Assembly: GCF_023502395.1 (NCBI RefSeq)
Contig: NZ_JAMFMB010000001.1
Span: 1-64,000 of the forward strand
Origin: Ruegeria spongiae
GTDB lineage: Bacteria > Pseudomonadota > Alphaproteobacteria > Rhodobacterales > Rhodobacteraceae
Reading direction: 5' to 3'
Length of the DNA stretch: 64,000 nucleotides
A program made the translations under genes and the position numbers. A model generated the notes under the pieces. That model had not been told where the DNA came from. It was given only the letters and a program-made list of their open reading frames with translations, and ran no database searches. Positions 35,540 through 49,650 of the stretch are shown piece by piece (within the stretch, counting starts at the first letter, position 1; the number at the start of each line of letters is the position of its first letter).

Positions 35540-37900
35540 ATGAAGACTGGCACGGGGACGGGTACATCCTGCGGCGGAGTGTGGGGCGGCAGCAATATAT
35601 TGTGGCGCGCACTGGCGGCGATTTTCTTTTTGACGACAACGGCTTTTGCAACCCTGCCTGACATGGCGGCGGCACAAAGTTACGTGTTCAATTCGGTCCA
35701 GGTCGAGGGCAACGAACGGATCGAAACCTCGACCATCATCACCCGCACGGGAATCGAACGTGGCAAGGAAGTGAGCGCGGGCCAGCTTAACGACGCTGTG
35801 CAACGGGTTCTTGACAGTGGCGTATTTGAAACAGTCGAGATGATCCCGCGCGGCAGCACCCTGATCGTGAAGGTCGCGGAGTATCCGACGATCAATCAGA
35901 TCAGCTTTGAAGGCAACAAGCGGGTCAAGAACGAGGTGCTGACCGAGGTCGTGTCCTCGGAATCCCGCCGCATCTACACGCCCGAGCAGGCCGAACGGGA
36001 CGCTGTCGCGATCTCGGATGTTTATTCCGCGCAGGGGCGTGTTGCCGCAACGGTCGTGCCGCGCATCATTCGCCGCAGCGACAACCGGGTCGATCTGGTT
36101 TTCGAGATCGCCGAAGGCGACACGATCGAGGTTGAGCGGATCAGCTTTGTCGGCAACCGCAATTATTCCGACCGCCGCCTGCGCCGCGTGCTGGAAACCA
36201 AACAAGCCGGGTTGCTGCGGACTTTCATTCGGGCTGACACGTTCATCGCCGACCGTATCGAGTTCGACAAACAGGTGTTGCGCGACTTCTACCTGTCGCG
36301 CGGCTATGTCGATTTCCGCGTGAACAGTTCCAACGTGGAATTCACCCGCGAACGCGATGCGTTCTTCCTTGTTCTCAACATTACCGAAGGCCAGCAATTC
36401 TCGTTTGGTCAGGTCACCGTGTCCAGCGAGATTGCCGGCCTCGATCCCGCGCCCTACCTGGATGCGATCAAGGTGCGCCCCGGCGTGGTTTATTCCCCGT
36501 CGCTGGTGGACAATGAAATCGCGCGCCTTGAAAAGCTGGGCCTGCGCAATGGCGTGGATTTCCTGCGGGTCGAACCCCGGATCACCCGCAATGACCGCGA
36601 CCTGAGTCTGAACGTCGATTTCGCGCTGGTGCGCGGGCCACGCATCTTTGTCGAGCGGATCGATATCGAGGGCAACACCACAACCCTGGACCGGGTGATC
36701 CGCAACCAGTTCCGGACGGTCGAGGGCGACCCGTTCAACCCGCGTGAAATCCGCGAGAGCGCGGAACGTATCCGTGCCCTGGGCTTTTTTGCCAATTCCG
36801 ACGTGGAAACCCGCGAAGGCTCCACCCCGGACCGGGTTATTGTCGATGTGGATGTCGAAGAGCAGCCGACCGGCTCGCTCAATCTCGGTGGTAACTATTC
36901 GGCGGCAGACGGGTTTGGTCTGGCGGTTGGTCTGACCGAAAACAACTTCCTCGGCCGGGGACAGCGGGTTTCGCTGAGCCTTTCAACGGCGCAGGAATCA
37001 GAACGCTACACGTTCGGATTTTCCGAGCCCAACCTTCTGGGTCGTAACCTGCGCGGAGATCTGGATCTTGGCTATGCCGCGCGCGATTCGAGCTTTTCGA
37101 ACTACGACACCAGACGTGTTTTCTTCACGCCCGGCGTGACATTTCCGATTGGTGAACTGTCGTCGATGCAGTTGCGCTATGACTGGGGCCAGAGCGAAAT
37201 GCGCAATCGTGGGTCTCAGCCGGTAGGGGCGGTCATCGCCTCGGAAATCGCCGAGGGCAAGCGGACCGCCAGCGGGCTGGGGGTGAGCTATGTCTATGAC
37301 AGCCGCCGCAGCGGGCTTGATCCGACGGCTGGTGTTCTGTTCCGGGCCGATGTGGACACGGCGGGGCTTGGCGGCGACGACAAATATGTCAAAGCGAGAA
37401 TCAGCAGCACCGCACAACGCCTCGTCCTGAGTGAAGAGGTAACCCTGAAAGCAACGGTCGAACTTGGTGCGTTTCACTGGCTTGGCAATGGCAACAGCCG
37501 CACGATCGACCGTTACCTGCTGGGGCCGCGCACCTTCCGCGGGTTCGAGCCCGCGGGTATCGGCCCCCGCGATCTGTCCAACGGTGTGGATGACGCCATC
37601 GGCGGCAACTATTACGCGGTTGCCCGGCTCGAGGCCGATTTCCCCGTGGGCCTGCCCGAGGAATACGGGATCCGCGGCGGGTTGTTCTATGATCTTGGTA
37701 ACCTGTGGAACATTGATGATGTGAATACCGACGGCGCCTCCATTGTGGGGGCCGACGGATCGCTCCGGCAGGTGATCGGTTTCTCTGTTCTCTGGACCAC
37801 CCCCTTTGGTCCGCTGCGGTTCAACTTCTCGAACGCCTTGCAGAAAGAAAGCTTCGACAAAGCGCAGAATTTCGACGTGACCCTGCAGGCGCGGTTCTGA
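35540..37900 (+). CDS. bamA: Outer membrane protein assembly factor BamA
   Basis: A 786-residue Omp85 protein that inserts beta-barrel proteins into the outer membrane. The N-terminus is an unusual Gly/Thr-rich stretch then a signal-peptide hydrophobic core (ALAAIFFLTTTAFATL) with cleavage near DMAAAQ. Five POTRA repeats follow (~50-430), for example VEGNERIETSTIITRTGI and FVGNRNYSDRRLRRVLETKQ, then a 16-strand barrel with GPRTFRGFEPAGIGPRD, the conserved loop-6 RGF motif, and a terminal Phe (LQARF). The next gene, skp, starts 6 bases after the stop. Confidence 0.95.
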   Translation: MKTGTGTGTSCGGVWGGSNILWRALAAIFFLTTTAFATLPDMAAAQSYVFNSVQVEGNERIETSTIITRTGIERGKEVSAGQLNDAVQRVLDSGVFETVEMIPRGSTLIVKVAEYPTINQISFEGNKRVKNEVLTEVVSSESRRIYTPEQAERDAVAISDVYSAQGRVAATVVPRIIRRSDNRVDLVFEIAEGDTIEVERISFVGNRNYSDRRLRRVLETKQAGLLRTFIRADTFIADRIEFDKQVLRDFYLSRGYVDFRVNSSNVEFTRERDAFFLVLNITEGQQFSFGQVTVSSEIAGLDPAPYLDAIKVRPGVVYSPSLVDNEIARLEKLGLRNGVDFLRVEPRITRNDRDLSLNVDFALVRGPRIFVERIDIEGNTTTLDRVIRNQFRTVEGDPFNPREIRESAERIRALGFFANSDVETREGSTPDRVIVDVDVEEQPTGSLNLGGNYSAADGFGLAVGLTENNFLGRGQRVSLSLSTAQESERYTFGFSEPNLLGRNLRGDLDLGYAARDSSFSNYDTRRVFFTPGVTFPIGELSSMQLRYDWGQSEMRNRGSQPVGAVIASEIAEGKRTASGLGVSYVYDSRRSGLDPTAGVLFRADVDTAGLGGDDKYVKARISSTAQRLVLSEEVTLKATVELGAFHWLGNGNSRTIDRYLLGPRTFRGFEPAGIGPRDLSNGVDDAIGGNYYAVARLEADFPVGLPEEYGIRGGLFYDLGNLWNIDDVNTDGASIVGADGSLRQVIGFSVLWTTPFGPLRFNFSNALQKESFDKAQNFDVTLQARF

Positions 37901-37906
37901 CCCCGG

Positions 37907-38485
37907 ATGGCGCTTGGGCGTAGATCCGGTCCGGGGACCGCGCTGGCAATGGCGGTGGCGCTGCTTTTCGGGGTGCCACCGGCGGCGGCGCAGGATACGG
38001 GCCTGCCCACCGGCCAGATCCTGACTGTTTCCGCCGACCGGCTTTTTGCCGAATCCGATTTCGGTCAGCGGGTGCTCAGCGAGCTGGAGGCGGAGGGTAT
38101 CGTCCTTTCCGCCGAGAACGAGCGCATCATCGCTGAATTGAGTCGCGAGGAAGAGGCGCTGACCGAGCGCCGCGCCACGACCGACCCGCAGGCCTTTCGC
38201 GCGCTGGCCGATGCCTTTGACAGAAAGGTGGAAGAACACCGCGCCAACCAGAAGGCCAAGCTTGATGCGCTGACGCTGAACCGCGAAAAGGCGCGCGCGG
38301 TGTTTTTCGAGGCGATCCGCCCGGTGCTGGAAACGTTGATGCGAGATACCGGCGCAGGCGTCATTCTGGAACGCTCTGACGTTTTCCTCAGCGCAAATGC
38401 CACCGATATCACCGCCAATGCCATCGCCCGGATCAACGAGGCGATTGGCGATGGGGCGGGTCTGGAAACCCAGATCGAGCGCTAG
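37907..38485 (+). CDS. skp: OmpH/Skp family periplasmic chaperone
   Basis: A 192-residue protein with a signal peptide ([18 protein letters not shown]) and a long central helical pair (~65-140) rich in Glu, Arg and Ala, the hallmark of Skp, which holds unfolded outer membrane proteins. [19 protein letters not shown] near the end corresponds to the family core. Position between bamA and fabZ is the classic synteny. Confidence 0.88.
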   Translation: MALGRRSGPGTALAMAVALLFGVPPAAAQDTGLPTGQILTVSADRLFAESDFGQRVLSELEAEGIVLSAENERIIAELSREEEALTERRATTDPQAFRALADAFDRKVEEHRANQKAKLDALTLNREKARAVFFEAIRPVLETLMRDTGAGVILERSDVFLSANATDITANAIARINEAIGDGAGLETQIER

Positions 38486-38556
38486 CTCGCTTGCTCAAAC
38501 GGGCGTCTGTTGCTAGTGACGCCCCCAACAAGAATGAACCACGGGATGACCGCGCA

Positions 38557-39030
38557 ATGACATCAGAGACCAAAAGCGCCGATATTCAGCTGATCCAGCG
38601 TATTCTGCCGCACCGCTATCCCTTTCTTCTGGTCGACAAGGTGGTGGATATTGATGGCTATGCCTCGTCGCGCGGAATCAAGAACGTCACCATGAACGAG
38701 CCGCATTTCCAGGGCCATTTCCCGGGCACTCCGATCATGCCGGGCGTGACGATCATCGAGGCGATGGCACAGACGGCGGGCGTGATGCTGGGCGTCGGGT
38801 TTGATGTGATCGATACCGAATTGCTGATCTATTTCATGTCCATCGACAAGTGCAAGTTCCGCCGCAAGGTGGTGCCCGGGGACGTGATGGAGATGCATGT
38901 CAAAACCGTGCGTGGCAAGAAGGGCGGCAAGATTTTCAAGTTCAGTGGTTTGGCCACGGTCGACGGGGAAGTGGCGGCGCAAGCCGAGTTTTCAGCCTAT
39001 GTCGATTGGGACATGGAAAAGACGACATGA
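38557..39030 (+). CDS. fabZ: 3-hydroxyacyl-ACP dehydratase FabZ
   Basis: A 157-residue hot-dog fold dehydratase of fatty acid synthesis. Motifs: [32 protein letters not shown] with the catalytic His, and [10 protein letters not shown] with the catalytic Glu. ATG 38557 gives the normal N-terminus; the frame is open to 38491. It overlaps lpxA by 4 bases (ATGA), linking fatty acid and lipid A synthesis. Confidence 0.95.
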   Translation: MTSETKSADIQLIQRILPHRYPFLLVDKVVDIDGYASSRGIKNVTMNEPHFQGHFPGTPIMPGVTIIEAMAQTAGVMLGVGFDVIDTELLIYFMSIDKCKFRRKVVPGDVMEMHVKTVRGKKGGKIFKFSGLATVDGEVAAQAEFSAYVDWDMEKTT

Positions 39031-39812
39031 GCGGCATCCACCCCAGCGCCATAATCGAAGAGGGTGCGCAGATCGGCCAGGACTGCGTCATCGGTCCGTT
39101 CTGTGTGGTCGGGTCGCAGGTGAAACTTGGCGACCGGGTCGAGCTCAAATCGCATGTGGTGGTGACCGGTGACACCGGGATCGGCGACGATACGGTGATC
39201 TTCAATTTCTCGGTGATCGGAGAGATCCCGCAGGATCTGAAATTCGGCGGAGAAAACACCTCGCTGGTGATCGGCAAGCGCAACCGTATCCGGGAACATG
39301 TGACAATCAATACCGGCACCGAAGGCGGCGGCGGGGTGACGAGGATCGGCGACGACTGCCTGTTCATGGCCGGCGTGCATGTGGCGCATGATGTGCAGAT
39401 CGGCAATCGGGTCATCATGGTGAACCATGCCGGCGCGGCCGGGCATTGCGTGATCGAGGATGACGTGATCGTCGGCGGCATTTCCGGGTTGCATCAATGG
39501 GTGCGGGTCGGGCGCGGCGCCATCATCGGCGCGCTGACCATGGTGCCCAATGACGTGATCCCCTACGGCCTGGTACAGGCGCAGCGCGGGCGGCTTGACG
39601 GATTGAATCTGGTGGGGCTCAAGCGGCGCGGTTTGTCGCGGGCCGACATCTCGGCCCTGCGCGCGGCGTTCAAGGAACTGTCCGAAGGGGACGGCACCTT
39701 TCAGGATCGCGCAAAGCGCCTGGGCGAAAGCAGCGACAGCGACTATGTTCAGCAGATCGTCGAATTCGTGACCGGGCAGAGCGACCGGTCCTTCCTCACC
39801 CCGGAGCGCTGA
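39027..39812 (+). CDS. lpxA: UDP-N-acetylglucosamine acyltransferase LpxA
   Basis: A 261-residue left-handed beta-helix acyltransferase for the first step of lipid A synthesis. Hexapeptide repeats run from [20 protein letters not shown] onward; [14 protein letters not shown] and [15 protein letters not shown] contain the catalytic His region; the C-terminal helical part ([18 protein letters not shown]) is typical. Confidence 0.95.
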   Translation: MSGIHPSAIIEEGAQIGQDCVIGPFCVVGSQVKLGDRVELKSHVVVTGDTGIGDDTVIFNFSVIGEIPQDLKFGGENTSLVIGKRNRIREHVTINTGTEGGGGVTRIGDDCLFMAGVHVAHDVQIGNRVIMVNHAGAAGHCVIEDDVIVGGISGLHQWVRVGRGAIIGALTMVPNDVIPYGLVQAQRGRLDGLNLVGLKRRGLSRADISALRAAFKELSEGDGTFQDRAKRLGESSDSDYVQQIVEFVTGQSDRSFLTPER

Positions 39813-39815
39813 GCC

Positions 39816-40610
39816 ATGCTGGCGCTGATCGCCGGAACCGGGGTCTTGCCCGAGGAAATCGTGGCCCATCTGCCCGAACGGCCCTACATCTGCGCAATGG
39901 AGCCATTCCTGCCGGACCACCTGAGCGTGAACCGGCCCTTTGCCCTCGAAAACCTCGGCACGCTGATTGCAGAACTCAAGGCGAAGGGCGTCACGGGGAT
40001 CTGCATGGCAGGTGCCGTGGGGCGCCCCCCGATTGATCCCTCGCGCATTGATGCAGCCACGATGCCGCTGGTGCCGGTGCTGCAGCAGGCGATCCTGTCG
40101 GGCGATGACAGTGCCCTGCGCGCGATCATCGGTATCCTGGAAGAGGCCGGCCTGACCGTACATGCCGCGCATGAGATCGCCCCCGATCTGCTGCCACCGC
40201 TGGGTACCTTGACCAAGGCGCAGCCAGGCGAAGGTGATCTGCGCGACGCCGATCGCGGCACCGGGATCGTGCGCGCCATGAGTGCTGCTGATGTCGGACA
40301 GGCCTGCGTGGTGGCCAGAGGGCAGGCGCTGGCGATTGAGGGGATTTATGGCACCGCCTGGATGCTGCAGTCACTGACCCAGCGCCCCGATGCGGGTGGT
40401 GGCATCCTGTTCAAGGCACCGAAACCCGATCAGGACAGGCGCGCCGATCTGCCCGCCATCGGCCCCGATACCGTGACCAGCGCTGTATCCGCCGGGCTGT
40501 CGGGGATCGTGATCGAAAAAGGCGGAGTGATCGTACTGGAGCGCGACCGGGTCATTGAAGAATGCAACCGGCTCGGCCTGTTTCTGACCGTGCGCGAACG
40601 GGCTGTCTGA
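39816..40610 (+). CDS. lpxI: UDP-2,3-diacylglucosamine pyrophosphatase LpxI
   Basis: A 264-residue DUF1009 protein that hydrolyses UDP-2,3-diacylglucosamine to lipid X, the alphaproteobacterial replacement for LpxH. LALIAGTGVLPEEI starts the N-terminal domain; TLTKAQPGEGDLRDADRGTG and RADLPAIGPDTV mark the C-terminal catalytic domain with the conserved Asp. It sits between lpxA and lpxB, in pathway order. Confidence 0.93.
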   Translation: MLALIAGTGVLPEEIVAHLPERPYICAMEPFLPDHLSVNRPFALENLGTLIAELKAKGVTGICMAGAVGRPPIDPSRIDAATMPLVPVLQQAILSGDDSALRAIIGILEEAGLTVHAAHEIAPDLLPPLGTLTKAQPGEGDLRDADRGTGIVRAMSAADVGQACVVARGQALAIEGIYGTAWMLQSLTQRPDAGGGILFKAPKPDQDRRADLPAIGPDTVTSAVSAGLSGIVIEKGGVIVLERDRVIEECNRLGLFLTVRERAV

Positions 40611-41768
40611 ATGCGGGTTTTCATCCTTGCGGGCGAACCCTCGGGCGACCGGCTGGGCGGGGCGCTGATGCAGGGGCTGCGGCAACGTGTGCCGGATGTG
40701 GCATTTGAGGGGATCGGCGGGCCGATGATGACGGGGCAGGGGCTGCACAGCCGCTTCCCGATGTCAGAACTCAGCATCATGGGGCTGACCGAGGTTCTGC
40801 CCAAGTATTTCCATCTCAAGCGCCGCATCGCCGAGACCGCACAGGCGGTGCTTGAGATGAAGCCGGATGTGCTGATCACCATCGACAGCCCCGATTTCAG
40901 CCTGCGCGTGGCGAAACTGGTCAAGGCGCAAAGCACGATCCGCACCGTGCACTACGTTGCCCCCAGCGTTTGGGCCTGGCGTCCGGGGCGCGCGGACAAG
41001 ATGGCCAAGGTAATCGACCACGTTCTGGCGCTGTTGCCGTTCGAGCCGCCCTATATGGAACGCGCCGGGATGGAATGTGATTTTGTCGGTCATCCCGTGG
41101 CCGCCGATCCGGTGGCCGGCGCCGATGAGATTGCCGCGCTGCGGGCGGAGCTGAATCTGGGCGATGCACCGGTGCTGCTGGCCCTGCCGGGGTCTCGACG
41201 GGGCGAGATCGAGCGGCTTGCACCGGTCTTTGGCGCAGCGCTGCAGGGCTTTTTGAAAGACCGGCCTGAGATGCGCGTGGTTGTCCCGGCGGTGCCGCAT
41301 GTGGTTGATCTGGTGCAGGCACAGACCGCCGACTGGCCGGGCCGCCCTGTCATCCTAGACCCGCGCGGGATCGACAGCGATGTTGCGGCGACGCGCAAAC
41401 GTGCGGTATTTGCCATGGCCGATCTGGCGCTGGCGGCCTCGGGTACCGTCTCGCTGGAATTGGCGGCGCAGAACACGCCGATGGTGATCGCTTACAAACT
41501 CAGCTGGCTCACTCAGAAGATCGCCGAACGGATGGTCAAGCTGGATACCGTGACGCTGGTCAATCTGGTCAGCGAAACCCGCGTGGTGCCGGAATGCCTC
41601 GGCCCCGCGTGTACCCCTGACAATGTCGCCGCCGCGCTTGCGGCGCTGCAGGCCGACCCCTCGGGGCAGGCGGCAGCCATGGCGCTGACGATGGAGCGTC
41701 TGGGTCGCGGCGGAGAGGCCCCCGGCCTGCGCGCCGCCCGCGCCGTGTTGGACCGGCTGCCGGGCTGA
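40611..41768 (+). CDS. lpxB: Lipid-A-disaccharide synthase
   Basis: A 385-residue GT19 glycosyltransferase that joins UDP-diacylglucosamine and lipid X. Motifs: VFILAGEPSGDRLGGALM, GIGGPMM, VAPSVWAWRPGRADKMAK, FVGHPVA and LPGSRRGEIERLAPVF. It starts immediately after the lpxI stop and overlaps the next gene by one base. Confidence 0.95.
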   Translation: MRVFILAGEPSGDRLGGALMQGLRQRVPDVAFEGIGGPMMTGQGLHSRFPMSELSIMGLTEVLPKYFHLKRRIAETAQAVLEMKPDVLITIDSPDFSLRVAKLVKAQSTIRTVHYVAPSVWAWRPGRADKMAKVIDHVLALLPFEPPYMERAGMECDFVGHPVAADPVAGADEIAALRAELNLGDAPVLLALPGSRRGEIERLAPVFGAALQGFLKDRPEMRVVVPAVPHVVDLVQAQTADWPGRPVILDPRGIDSDVAATRKRAVFAMADLALAASGTVSLELAAQNTPMVIAYKLSWLTQKIAERMVKLDTVTLVNLVSETRVVPECLGPACTPDNVAAALAALQADPSGQAAAMALTMERLGRGGEAPGLRAARAVLDRLPG

Positions 41769-42352
41769 TGCTCGACCACCTGATCTTTGCGCTTTCTGCG
41801 GCACTGGCGCAGGTGCTGACCAATCTCGACAATCTGGCGGCGCTGATTGCGTTGATGCTGGTATCGGGTGCGGCGCGCTCGGTGGCCGGGTTTCTGCTGG
41901 CGCAGATGGTGGTTCTGCTGGCCGCGCTGGCGGTGGCCTATGGCGTCAGTGACACGGTGCCGCATTGGGCGGGCTATCTCGGCGTCTTTCCGATCGGGTT
42001 GGGCATTTGGGGAGTGTGGCGGCAGTTCACGTCGCGACCTGATGCGCCATCCTCGGTGCTGCCGGTCGGGGCATCGGTATTGGTGACAACGCTGCTGTTT
42101 CTCAGCCTGTCAGTGGACAGTTTCATCGTGATGGCCCCGCTGCTGGCCGATTCCGTGCCCAGCTATCGCCTTGCCGGGCTGATCGGCGCAATGCTGGCGG
42201 TCTGCGCGCTGGCGGCACTGGCACTGGCGGGCGCGCGGGCCACCAGCGCCGCTGAGCGCATTGCCCGTCGGATGGAAAAGATCGTGCCGTATGTAATGAT
42301 CTGCGCCGGGATCTACATCCTGAGCAACAGCTGGACCGACATGGCTCAGTAG
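41768..42352 (+). CDS. Small six-span membrane protein, CadD/LysE-like
   Basis: A 194-residue protein with about six membrane segments. The [15 protein letters not shown] start of helix 1 and the repeat-like [14 protein letters not shown] later in the protein resemble cadmium-resistance (CadD) and LysE-type exporters. No substrate can be assigned. It is coupled to lpxB by a one-base overlap, and its stop overlaps the convergent mnmA stop by 7 bases. Confidence 0.65.
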   Translation: MLDHLIFALSAALAQVLTNLDNLAALIALMLVSGAARSVAGFLLAQMVVLLAALAVAYGVSDTVPHWAGYLGVFPIGLGIWGVWRQFTSRPDAPSSVLPVGASVLVTTLLFLSLSVDSFIVMAPLLADSVPSYRLAGLIGAMLAVCALAALALAGARATSAAERIARRMEKIVPYVMICAGIYILSNSWTDMAQ

Positions 42353-43491
42353 CCGCGCCAGATCCAGCCACCGCCAAAGATGCGGCTGCCATCGGTTTCA
42401 TAGAACACACAGGCCTGACCGGGTGAGATACCTTCCTCGGCGCTCAGCAATTCGACCTCGGCGGTGGTGTCCGAAAGCGGTCGGATCACCGCCGCGCGCG
42501 GCGGGCGGGTCGAGCGGACCTTGACCGAGACATGCCATTCCTTTTGCGAGGTGAACGGTTCATCGCCCAGCCAGTTGATCTCGCGCACCGGGACGGTGCG
42601 AGTGGCCAGCAGCTCTTTGGGGCCGACCACGACCTGTTTGGTGTCCACATCCAGCTTGACCACATAGAGCGGTTCGCTCAGCCCGCCGATGCCGAGGCCC
42701 CGCCGTTGACCGATCGTGTAGTGAATGACGCCGTTATGGTCGCCCAGCACACGACCATCCGCATGCACGATCTCGCCGGGTTCGGCGGCACCGGGGCGCA
42801 GTTTCTCGATCACGCTGGCATAGTTGCCGTCGGGCACGAAACAGATGTCCTGGCTGTCAGGCTTGTCGGCCACCGCCAGCCCGTATTGCACCGCCATCTC
42901 GCGGGTCGCATCCTTGGACGGCAGGTGGCCCAGCGGGAAGCGCAGGAAATCCAGCTGCTCTGGCGTGGTCGAGAACAGGAAGTAGGACTGATCGCGGTTG
43001 GCGTCTTCGGCACTGTGCAGCTCGGGCCCGTTTGGCCCCATCTTGCGCTGGATATAGTGCCCGGTTGCCATGCAGTCCGCCTCAAGATCCTTGGCGGTTT
43101 CCAGCAGGTCCTTGAATTTCACGCGCTCGTTGCAGCGGATGCAGGGCACCGGCGTCGCCCCGGCCAGATAGCTGTCGGCGAACTCGTCGATCACCGCGTC
43201 CTTGAAGATGTTCTCGTAATCCAGAACGTAATGGGGAAAGCCCCGTTCTTCGGCCACCCGGCGCGCATCGTGTATGTCGATCCCCGCACAGCAGGCGCCT
43301 TTCTTGGCCAAGGCCGCACCATGGTCATAAAGCTGCAGTGTCACGCCCACCACGTCATAGCCCTGATCGGCCAGATAGGCGGCCACGACAGAACTGTCGA
43401 CGCCCCCCGACATGGCGACCACCACCCGCGTTTGCGAGGGCGGTTTGGCGATGCCAAGCGAATTCAGTTGCGTATCGTTGTCCAGCGCCAT
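42346..43491 (-). CDS. mnmA: tRNA-specific 2-thiouridylase MnmA
   Basis: A 381-residue ATP pyrophosphatase that puts sulfur on the wobble uridine of tRNA-Lys, Glu and Gln. PP-loop [15 protein letters not shown] (26-40), catalytic Cys117 in PVPCIRCN and Cys217 in [10 protein letters not shown], plus [14 protein letters not shown] 43491 (MALDNDTQ) is preferred; the frame reaches 43554 but would place the start inside the sciP promoter region. Confidence 0.95.
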   Translation of the reverse strand: MALDNDTQLNSLGIAKPPSQTRVVVAMSGGVDSSVVAAYLADQGYDVVGVTLQLYDHGAALAKKGACCAGIDIHDARRVAEERGFPHYVLDYENIFKDAVIDEFADSYLAGATPVPCIRCNERVKFKDLLETAKDLEADCMATGHYIQRKMGPNGPELHSAEDANRDQSYFLFSTTPEQLDFLRFPLGHLPSKDATREMAVQYGLAVADKPDSQDICFVPDGNYASVIEKLRPGAAEPGEIVHADGRVLGDHNGVIHYTIGQRRGLGIGGLSEPLYVVKLDVDTKQVVVGPKELLATRTVPVREINWLGDEPFTSQKEWHVSVKVRSTRPPRAAVIRPLSDTTAEVELLSAEEGISPGQACVFYETDGSRIFGGGWIWRGY

Positions 43492-43621
43492 CGGGCGACT
43501 CCTGCGGATCGGTGGAAGACCGGCAGAATATAGGAAAATCCTAGATACTCTCAAGAGGCGGTTTCATGTGCCGTTAAGTCTGCTGCGCGACAGTTTGTGG
43601 GCCAAGAAAGGGGATAAGGTG

Positions 43622-43915
43622 ATGTTTCTACGCAAGGTTGAAGGGCCGAACTCGGTCACGCTGCCGGACGGGTCGATCATGACGCGGTCCGATCTGCCGC
43701 CAGTGAGCACTAACAGATGGGTTGCATCCCGCAAATTCGCGGTGGTGCGGGGCGTGCTTTACGGGCTGATCACGCAATCGGACGCTCAGAAAGCCTATGG
43801 GCTGAGTGAAGAGGAATTCAATGGCTGGGTTGCCGCCGCCGCAACCCACGGAGAGAACGCTTTGAAGGTCACGGCGTTGAAAAAATATAGACAACTTAAA
43901 GTTGATACACGATAG
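43622..43915 (+). CDS. sciP: CtrA inhibitor SciP (DUF1153)
   Basis: A 97-residue helix-turn-helix protein. The family N-terminus MFLRKVEGPNSVTLPDGS, RWVASRKFAVVRGVLYGL and YGLSEEEFNGWVAAAATHGE are diagnostic of SciP, which in Caulobacter binds CtrA and blocks its activation of target promoters. ATG 43622 gives the family start; the long upstream frame is antisense to mnmA. It lies 84 bases before ctrA, so regulator and antagonist are linked. Confidence 0.92.
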   Translation: MFLRKVEGPNSVTLPDGSIMTRSDLPPVSTNRWVASRKFAVVRGVLYGLITQSDAQKAYGLSEEEFNGWVAAAATHGENALKVTALKKYRQLKVDTR

Positions 43916-43920
43916 TTTGA

Positions 43921-43945
43921 TTAACGGTAACGTTGGGTTAACCAT
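43921..43945 (+). promoter_or_regulatory. CtrA-type half sites upstream of ctrA
   Basis: TTAA at 43921-43924 and TTAACCAT at 43938-43945 lie 55-80 bases before the ctrA start. TTAACCAT matches a strong CtrA half-site, but the spacing (13 bases between TTAA units) is not the N7 of the full consensus. Autoregulation of ctrA is plausible. Confidence 0.45.
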
Positions 43946-43999
43946 TTTTGTCCACCTTGGTCCCGAGAGCGAGTTTCTGTAGAACACGGAGAGCGGTGC

Positions 44000-44716
44000 A
44001 TGCGCATACTTCTGGTCGAAGATGACCCAACAACATCAAAGAGCATCGAGCTGATGCTGACCCACGCCAACCTGAACGTCTATGCCACGGATCTGGGTGA
44101 AGAGGGGATCGATCTGGCCAAGCTCTATGACTATGATCTGATCCTGCTGGACCTCAACCTGCCGGACATGGAAGGGCATGAGGTGCTGCGACAGCTGCGC
44201 TTGGCGCGGGTCGAAACGCCGATCCTGATTCTGTCCGGTGCCGATGACACCGAAAACAAGATCAAGGGCTTTGGCTTTGGTGCGGATGACTATCTGACCA
44301 AGCCGTTCCACCGCGAAGAGCTGGTGGCGCGTATTCACGCGATCATCCGCCGGTCCAAGGGTCATTCGCAGTCGATCATTCAGACCGGGCGCATCGCGGT
44401 CAATCTGGATGCCAAGACGGTCGAGGCAGACGGTCAACCGGTGCATCTGACCGGCAAGGAATACCAGATGCTGGAATTGCTGAGCCTGCGCAAGGGCACC
44501 ACGCTGACCAAAGAGATGTTCCTCAACCATCTCTATGGGGGCATGGATGAGCCCGAGCTCAAGATCATCGATGTTTTCATCTGCAAACTGCGCAAAAAGC
44601 TGAGCGTAGCGACCGATGGCGACAATTACATCGAAACGGTCTGGGGCCGCGGCTATGTGCTGCGCGACCCGCAGACTGACAGTCTGACGGAATCGAAACT
44701 GGCCGTCGGCGCCTGA
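44000..44716 (+). CDS. ctrA: Cell-cycle response regulator CtrA
   Basis: A 238-residue OmpR/PhoB-type regulator. Receiver domain [20 protein letters not shown] with phospho-acceptor Asp51 (LILLDLNLP) and Lys104-type [16 protein letters not shown]-terminal winged helix with [40 protein letters not shown] and [10 protein letters not shown]. In Rhodobacterales CtrA controls motility, gene transfer agent and quorum-linked genes rather than being essential; here that is family knowledge. AGAGCGG precedes ATG 44000. Confidence 0.97.
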   Translation: MRILLVEDDPTTSKSIELMLTHANLNVYATDLGEEGIDLAKLYDYDLILLDLNLPDMEGHEVLRQLRLARVETPILILSGADDTENKIKGFGFGADDYLTKPFHREELVARIHAIIRRSKGHSQSIIQTGRIAVNLDAKTVEADGQPVHLTGKEYQMLELLSLRKGTTLTKEMFLNHLYGGMDEPELKIIDVFICKLRKKLSVATDGDNYIETVWGRGYVLRDPQTDSLTESKLAVGA

Positions 44717-44775
44717 ATACCCCCGACCGCCTGTCCAGAGCGGTCCCACCACTCACACGCAACGTCTGGACCTGA

Positions 44776-49169
<4,394 letters not shown>

Positions 49170-49236
49170 TAGCGTCACCTTGTGAGCGCCGTGATTTCAA
49201 TGGGTTACCGCGCTTGATCTTAGAAAGTTCACATAT

Positions 49237-49251
49237 GTTCTCATAAAGTTC
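49237..49251 (+). promoter_or_regulatory. LexA box (GTTC-N7-GTTC)
   Basis: GTTCTCATAAAGTTC is an exact match to the alphaproteobacterial LexA consensus GTTC-N7-GTTC. A third GTTC lies at 49227-49230, six bases before the first. The site is 70 bases upstream of the 39-residue microprotein ATG and downstream of recG, so it most likely controls the microprotein. Confidence 0.75.
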
Positions 49252-49320
49252 TTTACAGGGCGTTTCAAAAATGAGAACAAAAGGTCAACAAAAGCCTAAC
49301 GACAGAGCCGGAGGTGACCC

Positions 49321-49440
49321 ATGCTGACCCAGATCAAGACTGCACTGACCCGTTCCCGCCATACCATCCTGCAGGATGCTCTGGGCGCCGCGTCGCTGGT
49401 TGTCATGCTGATGGTCGCTCTGCATATGCCCGGCCTCTGA
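49321..49440 (+). CDS. 39-residue single-span microprotein, predicted SOS-induced
   Basis: ATG 49321, with GGAGGTG upstream, encodes MLTQIKTALTRSRHTILQDA and a hydrophobic LGAASLVVMLMVALHMPGL end. The N-terminal 19 residues are basic and one membrane span follows, so an inner-membrane microprotein with the N-terminus inside is predicted. A perfect LexA box precedes it and an intrinsic terminator follows, making it a self-contained SOS unit. Caulobacter SidA, a 29-residue SOS-induced single-span division inhibitor, is a functional parallel; sequence homology is not claimed. Confidence 0.7.
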   Translation: MLTQIKTALTRSRHTILQDALGAASLVVMLMVALHMPGL

Positions 49441-49585
49441 CCCTTATCTGCCTGCGATCTCGTGCCGATCTGCCCGCATCCTACCCATCCCGATGCAAAG
49501 GGTGACCTGCCTGTCCTTTCCCTTTGAGGGGTTTGTCCCGAACCCCGCAGGGCCCATCGGTCCCAACACGAGAAACGCATTCCTG

Positions 49586-49625
49586 CCGCCGCCCTCTCCC
49601 GTCCGGGAGGAGCGGCGGTTTTTTT
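49586..49625 (+). terminator. Rho-independent terminator
   Basis: CCGCCGCCCTCTCCC (49586-49600) pairs with GGGAGGAGCGGCGG (49605-49618), loop GTCC, followed by seven T. The T-run is on the plus strand, so it terminates the microprotein transcript. The 145 bases between the microprotein stop and this hairpin hold nothing else I recognise. Confidence 0.85.
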
Positions 49626-49650
49626 GAAAACAACAGGCTGATGGGTGGGC

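Noticed and set aside
43892-43904. CAACTT-A-AAGTTG palindrome as operator of ctrA
   Set aside because: It lies within the last codons of sciP and has no match to a known box; likely chance.
44725-44745. GACCGC/GCGGTC hairpin after ctrA as terminator
   Set aside because: Only six pairs and no T-run follow.
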